Shown: positions 16,537-25,403, counted from the stretch's first letter. The stretch: DNA of 64,000 bases from Arthrobacter sp. SLBN-83 (GCF_006715285.1 NZ_VFMX01000001.1:806001-870000), one strand, 5' to 3'. Notes: generated by a model from the letters alone, not told the origin. Numbers and translations are program-made.

Positions 16537-18842
16537 CCACCGAGACCACCAAGAAGTTCAATATCGACACCGTCGAGAACGCTGCCAAGACCCCGGACAC
16601 CGAGCTGCCCTGGGCCGAGTTGGGCCTGAAGCAGAACGAGTTCGACGAGATCGTCAAGGTCCTGGGCCGGCGCCCCACCGGCGCAGAGCTGGCCATGTAC
16701 TCCGTCATGTGGAGCGAGCACTGCTCCTACAAGTCCTCCAAGAACCACCTGCGCCAGTTCGGCCAGAAGGTCACCGAGGAAATGAAGAAGGACATGCTGG
16801 TGGGCATCGGCGAAAACGCCGGCGTGACCAACCTGGGGGACGGCTGGGCCGTGACCTTCAAGATCGAATCGCACAACTCGCCGTCGTTCGTTGAGCCCTA
16901 CCAGGGTGCTGCGACCGGCATCGGCGGCATTGTCCGCGACATCATCTCCATGGGCGCCCGGCCCGTGGCCGTGATGGACCCGCTGCGTTTCGGCGCCATC
17001 GACCACCCCGACACCGCGCGCGTCATGCACGGCGCAGTGGCCGGCATCGGCGGCTATGGCAACTCCCTGGGCCTGCCGAACATCGGCGGCGAGATGGTGT
17101 TCGACTCCGTCTACCAGGGCAACCCGCTGGTCAACGCACTGGCTGTTGGCGTCATGCGCCACGAGGACATCCGCCTGGCCAACGCGTCCGGCAAGGGCAA
17201 CAAGGTGGTCCTCTTCGGTGCACGCACCGGCGGCGACGGCATCGGCGGCGCCTCCGTTCTGGCCTCCGAGTCCTTCGACGACACCAAGCCGTCCAAACGC
17301 CCCGCCGTGCAGGTGGGCGACCCGTTCGCCGAGAAGGTGCTCATCGAGTGCTGCCTGGAGCTCTTCAAGGGCTCTCTGGTGGAAGGCATCCAGGACCTTG
17401 GCGCGGCGGGCATCTCCTGCGCCACGTCCGAATTGGCCTCCAACGGCGACGGCGGCATGCAGGTTGAGCTGACCTCCGTCCTGCTGCGCGACCCCACGCT
17501 GACCCCGGGCGAGATCCTGATGTCCGAGTCGCAGGAACGCATGATGGCCGTGGTCACCCCCGAGAACGTGGAAGCGTTCGAGGCCGTCATGGACAAGTGG
17601 GCCGTGGAATACTCCTGGCTGGGCGAGGTGACCGATACCGGACGCCTCATCATCACATGGGAAGGCGACGTGATTGTCGACGTCGATCCCCGCACCGTGG
17701 CGCACGACGGCCCGGTGTATGACCGCCCGTTCGCCCGCCCCGAGTGGCAGGACTCCGTCCAGGCCGACACCTTCACCGGTTCGGTCCAGGACGCCGGGCG
17801 CCCGTCTTCCCCGGCGTCGCTCGCGGCTGCCGTGACGGAACTCGTGGCATCACCGAACATGTGCTCCAAGTCCTGGATCACCAACCAGTACGACCGGTAC
17901 GTCGGCGGCAACACCTCCATGGCGTTCCCTGACGACGCCGGCGTGGTCCGCGTTGACGAGGAGACCGGCCTGGGCGTGGCCCTGGCCACCGACGCCAACG
18001 GCCGCTACACCTACCTTGACCCGTACCACGGCGCGCAGCTGGCGCTGGCCGAGGCCTACCGCAACGTGGCCACCGCCGGCGCCATCCCCATGGCCGTCAG
18101 CGACTGCCTGAACTTCGGCTCCCCCGAGGACCCGGACGTCATGTGGCAGCTGGCCGAGGCCATACGCGGCCTGTCCGACGCTTGCATGGTGCTGGGCATC
18201 CCGGTCACCGGCGGCAACGTTTCGCTGTACAACCAGACGGGCACCACGCCCATCCACCCCTCCCCCGTGGTGGCGGTGCTGGGCAAGCTCGACGACGTCG
18301 CGCGCCGCACGTCGTCCGGCTGGCGTGAAGATGGCCAGGCCATCTACCTGCTGGGCACCACTGCTGCGGAGCTGGACGGTTCCGAGTGGGCCAACATGCG
18401 CGGCCACCTGGGCGGCCAGCCGCCGAAGGTTGACCTCGAGGCCGAGCGCGCGCTGGGTGAGATCCTGATCAACGCCTCGCGTGACGGCATGATCGACGCC
18501 GCGCACGACCTCTCCGAAGGTGGCCTCGCTGCCGCCCTCGTGGAGTCCTCGCTACGCTACGGCGTGGGTGCCCGGATCGCCCTGCAGGACATCATGGACC
18601 GGGACGGCGTGGACCTGTTCACGGCGCTCTTCTCCGAGTCGCAGGGCCGCGCCGTGGTGGGCGTCCCACGTTCCGAGGAAGTCCGCTTCACGGACATGTG
18701 CACCGCCCGCGGCTTCGCCCACGCCCGCATCGGCGTGGTGGACGCAGCCAGCGGTGCCCTGGAGATCAACGGCGTGGAGAGCCTGTCCCTGGACGCCCTC
18801 CGTGAAGCCCACGAGGGGACCCTGCCGAAGTACTTCGGCTAG
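16533..18842 (+). CDS. purL: Phosphoribosylformylglycinamidine synthase subunit PurL
   Basis: 769 residues, the small PurL form that depends on PurS and PurQ. It makes formylglycinamidine ribonucleotide from FGAR, ATP and ammonia. Start GTG at 16533 overlaps the purQ stop. Motifs: [68 protein letters not shown], and the second half-site region [12 protein letters not shown] with [14 protein letters not shown]. Length and motifs look intact. A long palindrome begins 22 bp after the stop codon. Confidence 0.97.
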   Translation: MTTETTKKFNIDTVENAAKTPDTELPWAELGLKQNEFDEIVKVLGRRPTGAELAMYSVMWSEHCSYKSSKNHLRQFGQKVTEEMKKDMLVGIGENAGVTNLGDGWAVTFKIESHNSPSFVEPYQGAATGIGGIVRDIISMGARPVAVMDPLRFGAIDHPDTARVMHGAVAGIGGYGNSLGLPNIGGEMVFDSVYQGNPLVNALAVGVMRHEDIRLANASGKGNKVVLFGARTGGDGIGGASVLASESFDDTKPSKRPAVQVGDPFAEKVLIECCLELFKGSLVEGIQDLGAAGISCATSELASNGDGGMQVELTSVLLRDPTLTPGEILMSESQERMMAVVTPENVEAFEAVMDKWAVEYSWLGEVTDTGRLIITWEGDVIVDVDPRTVAHDGPVYDRPFARPEWQDSVQADTFTGSVQDAGRPSSPASLAAAVTELVASPNMCSKSWITNQYDRYVGGNTSMAFPDDAGVVRVDEETGLGVALATDANGRYTYLDPYHGAQLALAEAYRNVATAGAIPMAVSDCLNFGSPEDPDVMWQLAEAIRGLSDACMVLGIPVTGGNVSLYNQTGTTPIHPSPVVAVLGKLDDVARRTSSGWREDGQAIYLLGTTAAELDGSEWANMRGHLGGQPPKVDLEAERALGEILINASRDGMIDAAHDLSEGGLAAALVESSLRYGVGARIALQDIMDRDGVDLFTALFSESQGRAVVGVPRSEEVRFTDMCTARGFAHARIGVVDAASGALEINGVESLSLDALREAHEGTLPKYFG

Positions 18843-18864
18843 TCTTCCCCACAGCCTCCCCTAT

Positions 18865-18920
18865 CGACTGCTGCGTACTTGTCGTTTTGAACCGTCAGAA
18901 CGACAAGTACGCAGCAGTCG
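18865..18920. repeat. Long palindrome H1, left bracket of the nuclease cassette
   Basis: Perfect 22-bp arms, 18865-18886 and 18899-18920, starting CGACTGCTGCGTACTTGTCG. Counting a G-U pair, the stem extends to 26 bp with an ACCG tetraloop. It lies between purL (+) and the convergent nuclease-like gene, 3 bp beyond that gene's stop codon. It can act as a bidirectional terminator, but it is also clearly related to the palindrome at 19918-19979: 19 of 26 arm positions match, and all seven differences are compensated in the other arm. Confidence 0.9.
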
Positions 18921-18923
18921 TTC

Positions 18924-19865
18924 TTAAGAACCCCTTCGCCAACCGGCCTGGGCCAGGGCAACAAGCACTTTGGCGGCGGCAGGCTTCGCATCGTTGACCA
19001 TGTGCCGCTTGGAGATCCTGACCTCAGTCCACCCCAACGCGGCGTACCGTTCGGATCGTGTGATGTCCCTGGCAATCTGGCCTTCCCCGCCGTGGTGTTC
19101 GCCGTCGTACTCAATGCCGATCCTGTATTTGCGGTACGACAAGTCCGGCTCATGATGCCTGATGCCGTCCGCACTAATGATCGGAACGTTCAGCTCGGGT
19201 TCGGGCAGGCCTGCGCGGACGATGGCGAGCCGCAGCATTGTTTCCTGCGGTGAATCCGATCCGACCCGGATGAGTTCCAGGGCCTCCTTCGCCTTCCGGA
19301 GCCCCCGCTTTCCCCGATGCCTGTCAATCGTCCGCTGCAGATCCCACATGCTGCACAGTGGCATGTCCCGGCCTTCGAACTCGAGCCTGGGCACCCGGAC
19401 GCAGTGGTCCCCCATGGCCACGATGTCATCGACGGACAGCAGCTCAGCCATGTCCAGCCAGGTACGCGCCGGCGTCGTCAGCGGAACGCCGTCGATTCTG
19501 GTGACTTCGTCCTCATACAGCTTCATCCGGTGCACGATGACGTGGGGCCTGTCCAGGTGGGCGGCGCCCTCGGGACGGATGAGGTGGTAGACGTCCAGGG
19601 CGTTGTCCTGGCGCCGCTGCGGCAGCGAATGAAGCTCCGCGGCCGTGACATGCGAGGCAGCGCAGAGCTCATTGACCTCGATGAAAGGCCGGACCCGCGT
19701 GCCCAACGGAAGCCCCGCCGTCGGGCTATCTGCTCTGATGCCCTTACCAAGCCTGCTCAGGGAACCGTGCCTTAGCCGCTTGGCGGAAACTCCTGCCCGT
19801 GCAGCCTCAGCTGCAGTGAAAGGACGGCCCTCGAGTGCTTCTGGAAGCGGACGTGCAGTCTTCAT
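18924..19865 (-). CDS. DUF559-type endonuclease-like protein with AbiEi-like N-terminus
   Basis: 313 residues from the ATG at 19865 (GGAG upstream). The N-terminus FTAAEAARAGVSAKRLRHGS resembles the winged-helix start of AbiEi-type proteins. The middle (HVIVHRMKLYEDEVTRIDGV, PLTTPARTWLDMAEL) is also AbiEi-like. The C-terminus IGIEYDGEHHGGEGQIARD with WTEVRIS matches the DUF559/Vsr-like PD-(D/E)xK nuclease fold, with E and D in IEYDGEHH as likely metal ligands. Biological role unknown; toxin, repair or element-encoded nuclease are all possible. It is tightly bracketed by two related palindromes (18865-18920, 19918-19979). Confidence 0.75.
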   Translation of the reverse strand: MKTARPLPEALEGRPFTAAEAARAGVSAKRLRHGSLSRLGKGIRADSPTAGLPLGTRVRPFIEVNELCAASHVTAAELHSLPQRRQDNALDVYHLIRPEGAAHLDRPHVIVHRMKLYEDEVTRIDGVPLTTPARTWLDMAELLSVDDIVAMGDHCVRVPRLEFEGRDMPLCSMWDLQRTIDRHRGKRGLRKAKEALELIRVGSDSPQETMLRLAIVRAGLPEPELNVPIISADGIRHHEPDLSYRKYRIGIEYDGEHHGGEGQIARDITRSERYAALGWTEVRISKRHMVNDAKPAAAKVLVALAQAGWRRGS

Positions 19866-19917
19866 TGCTCCATCAGAGCAAATCCCAGCAAGCCCCGCAG
19901 AAGTTATCCACACCCCT

Positions 19918-19979
19918 CATCGATTGCTCCGTAAACGCCCTTTTGAGGCTCCAAAAGGGCGTTTACGGAGCAATCGATG
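19918..19979. repeat. Long palindrome H2, right bracket of the nuclease cassette
   Basis: Perfect 28-bp arms (19918-19945 and 19952-19979) with a 6-nt loop; the left arm begins CATCGATTGCTCCGTAAACG. It lies 52 bp upstream of the nuclease-like gene and 1 bp past the stop codon of the DUF503 gene on the same strand, so it would end that transcript. Sequence relation to H1 is strong (see H1), with the ends CGAYTGCTSCGTA and the TTTTGA near the loop in common. Confidence 0.9.
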
Positions 19980-19980
19980 G

Positions 19981-20274
19981 TCAGTCCTCGCTGTGGAGCT
20001 CCCTCTGGCGGACGCTGAGCAGTTCGTTTTCGGGCCGGCCAGCCACGAAGCGTTCGACGGCGGCCAGCACCTCCACGAGGTGCGCCCGGTCGGCTGCCAC
20101 GAGGCCAACGCCAAGCTGCGTGCGCCGGTACTGGCTGTGGTCGCCCACCTCGGCGACTGAGACCTCAAAGCGGCGCTTGAGCTCAGCCAGGATCGGCCGG
20201 ACCACGGAGCGTTTCTCCTTCAGGCTGTGTACGTCGCCAAGGAGGATGTCGAACTCGATCCAGCCGATCCACAT
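19981..20274 (-). CDS. DUF503 family protein (YlxP-like)
   Basis: 97 residues from the ATG at 20274. It has the usual DUF503 signatures: IGWIEFDILLGDVHSLKEKR, VVRPILAELKRRFEVSVAEV, and HSQYRRTQLGVGLVAADRA. Related proteins (YlxP) sit beside ribosome-maturation genes in other bacteria, but here it does not, and no biochemical role is known to me. The gene ends directly against palindrome H2. Confidence 0.85.
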   Translation of the reverse strand: MWIGWIEFDILLGDVHSLKEKRSVVRPILAELKRRFEVSVAEVGDHSQYRRTQLGVGLVAADRAHLVEVLAAVERFVAGRPENELLSVRQRELHSED

Positions 20275-20290
20275 GGGCCTGGGGCCTTCC

Positions 20291-20611
20291 TTACTCCATG
20301 GTGAGTTCGCCCATGAGGTCCCAGCCTTCGCCGTCGAGCTGGCGGCTGATAATCCTGGGCGTCTCGACGAGGGCCTGCGGCATGTCCGCCATGGCCTTCT
20401 TGAAGTGGTCACTGTTGACGTGGTCCCCGGCGGCGTCGTCCTTGAAGGCCTCCACCAGGACGTATTCGTTGGGGTCGTCCAGGCTGCGGGACCAGTCGAA
20501 CCAGAGGTTGCCCGGTTCCTTGCGGGTGGCTTCGGTGAAATCGGCCACGAGGTCCGGCCAGCGCTCGGACCACTCGGGCTTGACCTTGAACTTGACGACG
20601 ATAAAGATCAC
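20291..20611 (-). CDS. Antibiotic biosynthesis monooxygenase (ABM) domain protein
   Basis: 106 residues: a putative quinol monooxygenase of the YgiN/ABM ferredoxin-like fold. MIFIVVKFKVKPEWSERW, FTEATRKEPGNLWFDWSRSL and YVLVEAFKDDAAGDHVNSDH match the family, including the conserved histidine in the last segment. The start GTG at 20611 overlaps the stop of the upstream DUF1990 gene by 4 bp, so the two are translationally coupled. Substrate unknown. Confidence 0.85.
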   Translation of the reverse strand: MIFIVVKFKVKPEWSERWPDLVADFTEATRKEPGNLWFDWSRSLDDPNEYVLVEAFKDDAAGDHVNSDHFKKAMADMPQALVETPRIISRQLDGEGWDLMGELTME

Positions 20612-21162
20612 TGGGATTTTCCTTCCGCGGCGAGACTGCGTGCTCCTTCAATGTACCGGGAAGTAACGTAGCGCTGCGTCGCCCGGGTGACCGGGCCGCC
20701 GGCCGCATAGAACCAGTTGGAGGGCCTGCTGAACGCACGGATCCTCAGCCACACCTCCCCCTGGCTGTTGATCTCCACCTCGAACGATTCCTCCCCGCGG
20801 GCGGGGTGGCCAGGCAGCGTGCCGTAACCGAAGCCGGCGGATTGGGGAACGCCGTCCGGGTCCGGCTCATGCACCCACACCACTTGGCAGGGGGCGGGCA
20901 GCCGGAAAGGCCCGATGCCGAATCCGCTCACCACGTGTGCCCCGGGGACGGCCCGAGGGGAGTCGGCACGGACCCGAAGCCCTGCCCGCCGCTGCAGTTC
21001 CCAGCCCAGGATGCCGTTCGCCACGCGCCGGTAGACGTCCAGCCCGGCGCCCAGCCGCGCTTCCTCAAGGACGCGGTCATAGCCTTCGGGCGCGCTGCCT
21101 TGCTCGGTGCCGCCCACTCCCGGGTAACCGAGCTTGCCCGGAATCTGTCCCTCTTCAGTCAT
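20608..21162 (-). CDS. DUF1990 family protein
   Basis: 184 residues. The family motifs GYDRVLEEARLGAGLDVYRR, GFGIGPFRLPAPCQVVWV, FGYGTLPGHPARGEESFEVE and FSRPSNWFYAAGGPVTRATQ are all present, so length and structure look complete. Function is unknown. It overlaps both neighbours (8 bp with the MmcQ-like gene upstream and 4 bp with the ABM gene downstream), forming a three-gene transcription unit on the minus strand. Confidence 0.85.
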   Translation of the reverse strand: MTEEGQIPGKLGYPGVGGTEQGSAPEGYDRVLEEARLGAGLDVYRRVANGILGWELQRRAGLRVRADSPRAVPGAHVVSGFGIGPFRLPAPCQVVWVHEPDPDGVPQSAGFGYGTLPGHPARGEESFEVEINSQGEVWLRIRAFSRPSNWFYAAGGPVTRATQRYVTSRYIEGARSLAAEGKSQ

Positions 21163-21568
21163 TGCCGCCTGCCCTCTCGAGGCGTGCCCACCCCAGTTGC
21201 TCCTGTTGCTTCCGGCTCAAGCCTGCCACCACAAGGTCATAGGAGTCCTCCACCATGTCCCGGACCATTCCGTCCGGCAGAGACCCGTCAAGGCGGATGC
21301 CGTTCCAGTGGGTTTTGTTCATATGCCATGCGCCGGTAATCGCCGGATGCACTGCGCGCAGCTGCACGGCCAGGGCCGGTTCGCACTTAAGGTTCACGTA
21401 GAAGTCGGCCTGGTCCATGGAGGACAGCGCAAACAGCTTGGCCTCGTGGCGGGCGCCTCCAGCAATGTGCGCACGGACCTTGAACACCGAGGTTTCGGGC
21501 CCGAAGGGGAAATCCTCGTAGGTTCCCGGGAAAGACAGGCAGAGCTCCCGCAGCGCAGTTGGGTCCAT
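21155..21568 (-). CDS. MmcQ/YjbR family DNA-binding-like protein
   Basis: 137 residues from the ATG at 21568. The family pattern is clear: LRELCLSFPGTYEDFPFGPE, VFKVRAHIAGGARHEAKLFA, FYVNLKCEP and MNKTHWNGIRLDGSLPDGMV. The fold resembles CyaY and members are widespread but functionally uncharacterised. It heads the unit that includes DUF1990 and the ABM protein, and it is divergent from the 2OG oxygenase gene, leaving only 45 bp for both promoters. Confidence 0.85.
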   Translation of the reverse strand: MDPTALRELCLSFPGTYEDFPFGPETSVFKVRAHIAGGARHEAKLFALSSMDQADFYVNLKCEPALAVQLRAVHPAITGAWHMNKTHWNGIRLDGSLPDGMVRDMVEDSYDLVVAGLSRKQQEQLGWARLERAGGND

Positions 21569-21613
21569 AAAGGAAGCCTATAAAGCGGGGCTGCACGGTG
21601 CTAGTGTGCAGGG

Positions 21614-22651
21614 ATGTCACGCGACCAGGAAGCAATACCTGTTCTGGATTTGAGTTCCGCACGGCAGCCTTACGGATCTTTCCGCCCTGAGTTTATTGAG
21701 CAGCTGCGGCATGCCACCCACGATGTCGGGTTCTTCCAAATCACGGGATACGGCGGCCGGCCAGGCCAGGCCGAGGAGCTCCTGGGCCTTATCCTGCGCT
21801 TCTTCGACCTGCCGCTTGAGGAGCGGATGAAGCTGGACAACCGCCTTTCCCCGCACTTCCGCGGCTACACCCGCATGGGCACGGAGGTGACCCAGGGCCG
21901 GGCGGACGCCCGTGAGCAAATTGACTATTCACCGGAGCGGGAACCGGTCAGGGACTATCCGGACGACCAGCCCTACTGGCTGTTGCAGGGACCCAACCTG
22001 TGGCCGGGCGAGGAATTCCCCGAACTTCGGACTGCCGCCATGGAGTGGGCAGACCTGATGTCCGGGGTGGGGATGGAACTGCTACGGGCCATTGCCGTTT
22101 CCCTGCAGTTGCCGGAGGACTACTTCGACGAGCCTTTCCGCGATTCACCGGCGTGGATGGGCAAGCTGGTGCACTACGTGGGCGGCGTGGTGGAGGCCGC
22201 CGGCGACCAAGGCGTGGGCTCGCACGCAGACTACGGCTTCGTGACCCTCCTGCTGCAGGACGAGGTGGGCGGCCTGGAAGTATTGCCGCCCGGGACTACC
22301 GAGTGGCTGCTGGTGGAACCGCTTCCGGGAGCGCTGGTGGTAAACCTTGGCGAGATGCTGGAAGTGGCCACCGAGGGGTACCTGGCGGCAACCGTCCACC
22401 GCGTGCAGGCGCCGCCGCCCGGTGTTGACCGCTACTCGGTGCCGTTTTTCTGGTCACCACGGCTGGACGCGGTCATCGAACCCGTGCCGCTGGCTCCAGA
22501 GTTGAAGGCGGCTGCCAGGGGAATCACCGACGATCCCGCCAACCCGCTCCTCGCATCCTTTGGCATGAACATGCTCAAAGGCCGGATGCGGGCGCACCCC
22601 GACGTCACCGAACGGCACTACCCGGAGTTACTGAAGCACCGGGGCGCGTGA
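21614..22651 (+). CDS. 2-oxoglutarate/Fe(II)-dependent oxygenase, isopenicillin N synthase family
   Basis: 345 residues. A DIOX_N-type N-terminus (IPVLDLSS, GFFQITGYGG, RFFDLPLEERMKLDN) is followed by the jelly-roll core. The iron ligands read as HADYGFVTLLLQDEVGGLEV (HxD) and the distal His in ATVHRVQAP; the 2-oxoglutarate-binding Arg/Ser is in RYSVPFFWSP. All key residues are present, so it is likely active. Substrate cannot be told from sequence; plausible roles are amino-acid or purine oxidation. It is a single gene, convergent 4 bp away from the CoA-binding protein gene. Confidence 0.9.
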   Translation: MSRDQEAIPVLDLSSARQPYGSFRPEFIEQLRHATHDVGFFQITGYGGRPGQAEELLGLILRFFDLPLEERMKLDNRLSPHFRGYTRMGTEVTQGRADAREQIDYSPEREPVRDYPDDQPYWLLQGPNLWPGEEFPELRTAAMEWADLMSGVGMELLRAIAVSLQLPEDYFDEPFRDSPAWMGKLVHYVGGVVEAAGDQGVGSHADYGFVTLLLQDEVGGLEVLPPGTTEWLLVEPLPGALVVNLGEMLEVATEGYLAATVHRVQAPPPGVDRYSVPFFWSPRLDAVIEPVPLAPELKAAARGITDDPANPLLASFGMNMLKGRMRAHPDVTERHYPELLKHRGA

Positions 22652-22655
22652 AGTC

Positions 22656-23081
22656 CTAAAGGTTGTACTTCCAGGCCAACTGGGCAGGGCAGGCGTTCAT
22701 CACCACGTCCAGTCCCGCGGCCTTGGCGCGCTCCGCCGCCGCTTCGTCGATAACCCCCAACTGCAGCCACACAGCTGTGGCCCCCACTGCAATGGCCTGG
22801 TCCACCACGCTGCCCACCTTCTGCGAGTTCACAAAACAATCAACGACGTCGATGGGCCGCTTTTCCGCCGGAATGTCACCCAGCGTGCGGTACCCGGTTT
22901 CGCCGTGGACAGCGTCGCCGGGCAGGTTCACCGGAATAATCTCCATGCCCAACCTGTCGCGGATGAAGAGCGATACATCATAGGCGGCACGCCATTCGTT
23001 GGTGGTCAGGCCCACGATGGCCCAATGGCCCTTGGTTCGCATGAGGCGTTCAATGACTGCAGGATCGTTCGCGTGGCCCAT
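22656..23081 (-). CDS. CoA-binding protein (YccU-like), paralogue 1
   Basis: 141 residues, a Rossmann-type CoA_binding domain: HWAIVGLTTNEWRAAYDVSL, IIPVNLPGD, DVVDCFVNSQKV, AVWLQLGVIDEAAAERAKAA and the C-terminal LDVVMNACPA with the conserved cysteine. It is divergent from the SAM-riboswitch operon. A second, clearly related protein is encoded by the last gene of that operon (30784-31278). Role unknown; the family is often next to sulfur or methionine genes. Confidence 0.85.
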   Translation of the reverse strand: MGHANDPAVIERLMRTKGHWAIVGLTTNEWRAAYDVSLFIRDRLGMEIIPVNLPGDAVHGETGYRTLGDIPAEKRPIDVVDCFVNSQKVGSVVDQAIAVGATAVWLQLGVIDEAAAERAKAAGLDVVMNACPAQLAWKYNL

Positions 23082-23189
23082 GGGATCAGCCTACGCTCAA
23101 CTTGGACCAAGCAGCACGGTCGAATAAAAGAACGATCCACCCTCGCCCTTACCGCTGTGAACGAATATTACGCGGGCAAACGCGAGAGT

Positions 23190-23218
23190 TTGCTCTCGGC
23201 GATTCATTGCTGTGTAGT
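23190..23218 (+). promoter_or_regulatory. Predicted promoter of the SAM-controlled sulfur operon
   Basis: TTGCTC (23190-23195), a 17-bp spacer and TGTAGT (23213-23218) lie such that transcription would begin a few bases before the riboswitch. Sequence match is moderate; the position is convincing. Confidence 0.5.
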
Positions 23219-23228
23219 GGTGCTTGAC

Positions 23229-23392
23229 CATCCCGAGCGGCCGAGAGACCTGGATCGATGACGCCGCAGCAACCCTGGTCGCCGGACGCTCCCCAACGGC
23301 CCCGGCGATAGCAAGGATTGCAGCCGTGGGTGCCGGAACTGACCACTCCGGCGAAGGCTGCCTCCGTAGGGTGCTACTGCCAGGACCGATGG
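23229..23392 (+). promoter_or_regulatory. SAM-I (S-box) riboswitch with long P3 arm
   Basis: The core GATGACGCCGCAGCAACC and the distal GGTGCTACTGCCAGGACCG match the second riboswitch at 36481 exactly. P1 is CCATC (23229-23233) with GATGG (23388-23392). P3, between GCAACC and GGTGCTA, is about 95 nt here against about 35 nt in the second copy. The Shine-Dalgarno GGAG begins inside the 3' strand of P1, so SAM binding would hide it: translational control of the ATG at 23402. Confidence 0.9.
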
Positions 23393-23401
23393 AGTGATCC
23401 T

Positions 23402-24217
23402 ATGACCGCAGTTTTGTCGCCCCTGCCTGCCGGGGCGAACCCCGCCAACGCGCCGGCCCTCCCCGTATCCTTTCGGAACCTGCGCCGCACGTTTGGAGCC
23501 GGCACCGCAGCCCATACCGTCCTCCGCGACGTGACGTTCGACGTGGCAGCAGGAGAGGTGCTGGCCATTCTGGGACCATCCGGCTGCGGAAAGTCCACGC
23601 TCCTGCGCGCCACGGCCGGCCTTGACTTCCCGAGCGCCGGTTCCGTGGTTATCGAGGACACCCCGGTGCACGGCATCGATCCCCGCTGCGCCTTCGCTTT
23701 CCAGGAACCCCGGCTGCTGCCCTGGCACACCCTCCAGGCCAACGTGGCCATCGGGCTGCCCACCGGATGCAGCGCGAAAGAGGGCAAGGCAAAAGTCGCC
23801 CGCCTGCTGGAACTGGTGGGGCTCGAGAAGTTCGCCAAGCACCGCCCCCGGGAGGTATCCGGCGGCATGGCGCAGCGGGCGTCCCTGGCAAGGGCGCTGG
23901 CACGGAGCCCCGGCGTCCTGCTGCTCGATGAGCCCTTCGGGGCCCTGGATGCGCTCACCCGGATCAAGATGCAGGACCTGCTCCTGGACATCCACCGGGC
24001 AGAGCCCACCACCGTCCTGTTGGTCACCCATGACGTGGATGAAGCCCTGCAGCTCGCAGACCGCATCATCGTCCTCGGCCCCGACGCCGCCGGGCAGGGC
24101 GCAACCATCGTCAGGACTGTCCAGGTACCCGGCAGCCGGCCGCGCGAACGCGCCTCAGCCGAACTCGCCCTCATGCGCAGCTCGCTCCTGGAAACGCTGG
24201 GCGTCGACGGGCACTAG
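23402..24217 (+). CDS. ssuB: Sulfonate/nitrate-type ABC transporter ATP-binding protein
   Basis: 271 residues from the ATG at 23402. ABC ATPase of the taurine/sulfonate/nitrate group: Walker A GPSGCGKST, Q-loop FQEPRLLPWHT, signature VSGGMAQRASLARALA, Walker B GVLLLDEPFGALDAL, H-loop LLVTHDVDEALQLAD. The FQEPRLLPW signature is typical of SsuB. It energises the permease at 25403. First gene behind the SAM riboswitch, so import should fall when SAM is high. The substrate (alkanesulfonate or methanesulfonate) is inferred from the neighbouring sfnG. Confidence 0.88.
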   Translation: MTAVLSPLPAGANPANAPALPVSFRNLRRTFGAGTAAHTVLRDVTFDVAAGEVLAILGPSGCGKSTLLRATAGLDFPSAGSVVIEDTPVHGIDPRCAFAFQEPRLLPWHTLQANVAIGLPTGCSAKEGKAKVARLLELVGLEKFAKHRPREVSGGMAQRASLARALARSPGVLLLDEPFGALDALTRIKMQDLLLDIHRAEPTTVLLVTHDVDEALQLADRIIVLGPDAAGQGATIVRTVQVPGSRPRERASAELALMRSSLLETLGVDGH

Positions 24218-24350
24218 GCGCCCCTGACCCGCCACAATCTCCACCTGTCCCCGGTGGCCCCTGCCGCCGTCGGACTCAATCCCCTTGGCAGGCACCATAC
24301 CGGCCACGCCTTCTCCGCACCGTTCCATCACCCGCTTCCAAAGGAAACCA

Positions 24351-25403
24351 ATGCCGCACGCATCGCCCATCTCCCGCCGTTCAGTCCTTGGCGCAGCAGC
24401 CCTTGCCGTCTCCACAGTCCTGGCACTCACCGGATGCGTTGCAGGTGAAGGTTCCTCCGGCAGTGCCGCGGCGGCCGGCAGCAGCAAGGGCGGTGGAACC
24501 CTGAATATCGACTTCGCCACCTACAACCCGCTGAGCCTGGTGATCAAGAAGCAGGGGTGGCTCGAGGCCAGCCTCAAGGACCAGGGCGTCACCGTGAACT
24601 GGGTACAGTCCGCGGGGTCCAACAAAGCCAACGAGGCGCTGCGTTCCGGGGCCATCGACGTCGGATCCACCGCCGGATCCGCGGCTCTCCTGGCACGGGC
24701 CAACGGCTCGGAGATCAAGACCATCGACATCTTCTCGCAGCCGGAGTGGGCGGCCCTGGTGGCACCTGCCGGTTCGGACATCAAGTCCGTGGCAGACCTC
24801 AAGGGCAAGTCCGTTGCCGCAACCAAGGGCACCGACCCCTACTTCTTCCTGCTGCAGGCACTGGAGCAGGCCGGGCTGAAGCCTGGGGACGTAACGGTCC
24901 AGAACCTGCAGCACGCCGACGGCCGCACAGCCCTGGAAAACGGCTCGGTCCAAGCGTGGTCCGGGCTGGACCCGATCATGGCGGGGGCGGAGCAGAAGGG
25001 CGCCAAGCTCTTCTACCGCAACCTGGACTTCAACACTTACGGCTTCCTCAACGCCACCGAATCCTTCCTGAAGAACAAGCCTGAACTGGCACAGGCCGTG
25101 GTGAACGCCTATGAAAAAGCCCGTGCCTGGACAGCACAGAACCCGGACCAGACCGCCCAGATCCTGGCCGACGTAGCCGGCCTGGACCTCTCCGTGGCCA
25201 AAACCGTGGTCCTGGAGCGAAGCAACCTGGACGTCAACCCGGCACCGGGTGACGCCCAGCGCAAAGTATTGGAGAAGATCGGCCCCACTTTCGTGGAAAC
25301 CGGCGACGTCAAGACTCAGAAGCAGATTGACGACGCCGTGGCCTCCCTTCTCGACGACTCGCTGGTGAAGAAGGCTGATCCGTCAGCCATTAAGGCCTCC
25401 TGA
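24351..25403 (+). CDS. ssuA: ABC transporter substrate-binding lipoprotein (sulfonate type)
   Basis: 350 residues from the ATG at 24351 (AAGGAAACC upstream). Twin-arginine-like SRRSVLGAAALAVSTVLALT leads to a lipobox ending at Cys, so the protein is exported and lipid-anchored. The mature part is an SsuA/NMT1-type binding protein: DFATYNPLSLVIKKQGWLEA, SAGSNKANEALRSGAIDVGS, VADLKGKSVAATKGTDPYFF. It should capture the sulfur substrate for the permease, whose ATG overlaps this stop codon by 1 bp. The 133-bp gap after ssuB holds no other gene. Confidence 0.88.
   Translation: MPHASPISRRSVLGAAALAVSTVLALTGCVAGEGSSGSAAAAGSSKGGGTLNIDFATYNPLSLVIKKQGWLEASLKDQGVTVNWVQSAGSNKANEALRSGAIDVGSTAGSAALLARANGSEIKTIDIFSQPEWAALVAPAGSDIKSVADLKGKSVAATKGTDPYFFLLQALEQAGLKPGDVTVQNLQHADGRTALENGSVQAWSGLDPIMAGAEQKGAKLFYRNLDFNTYGFLNATESFLKNKPELAQAVVNAYEKARAWTAQNPDQTAQILADVAGLDLSVAKTVVLERSNLDVNPAPGDAQRKVLEKIGPTFVETGDVKTQKQIDDAVASLLDDSLVKKADPSAIKAS

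Noticed and set aside
16326-17705. 459-codon minus-strand frame inside purQ and purL
   Set aside because: Antisense shadow of purL; composition is His/Gly/Val-rich with no motif.
18865-19979. Reading the two palindromes as a CRISPR array or simple transposon ends
   Set aside because: There are only two copies, no spacers, and no transposase. No target-site duplication could be made out, so they are reported as palindromes bracketing a nuclease-like gene.
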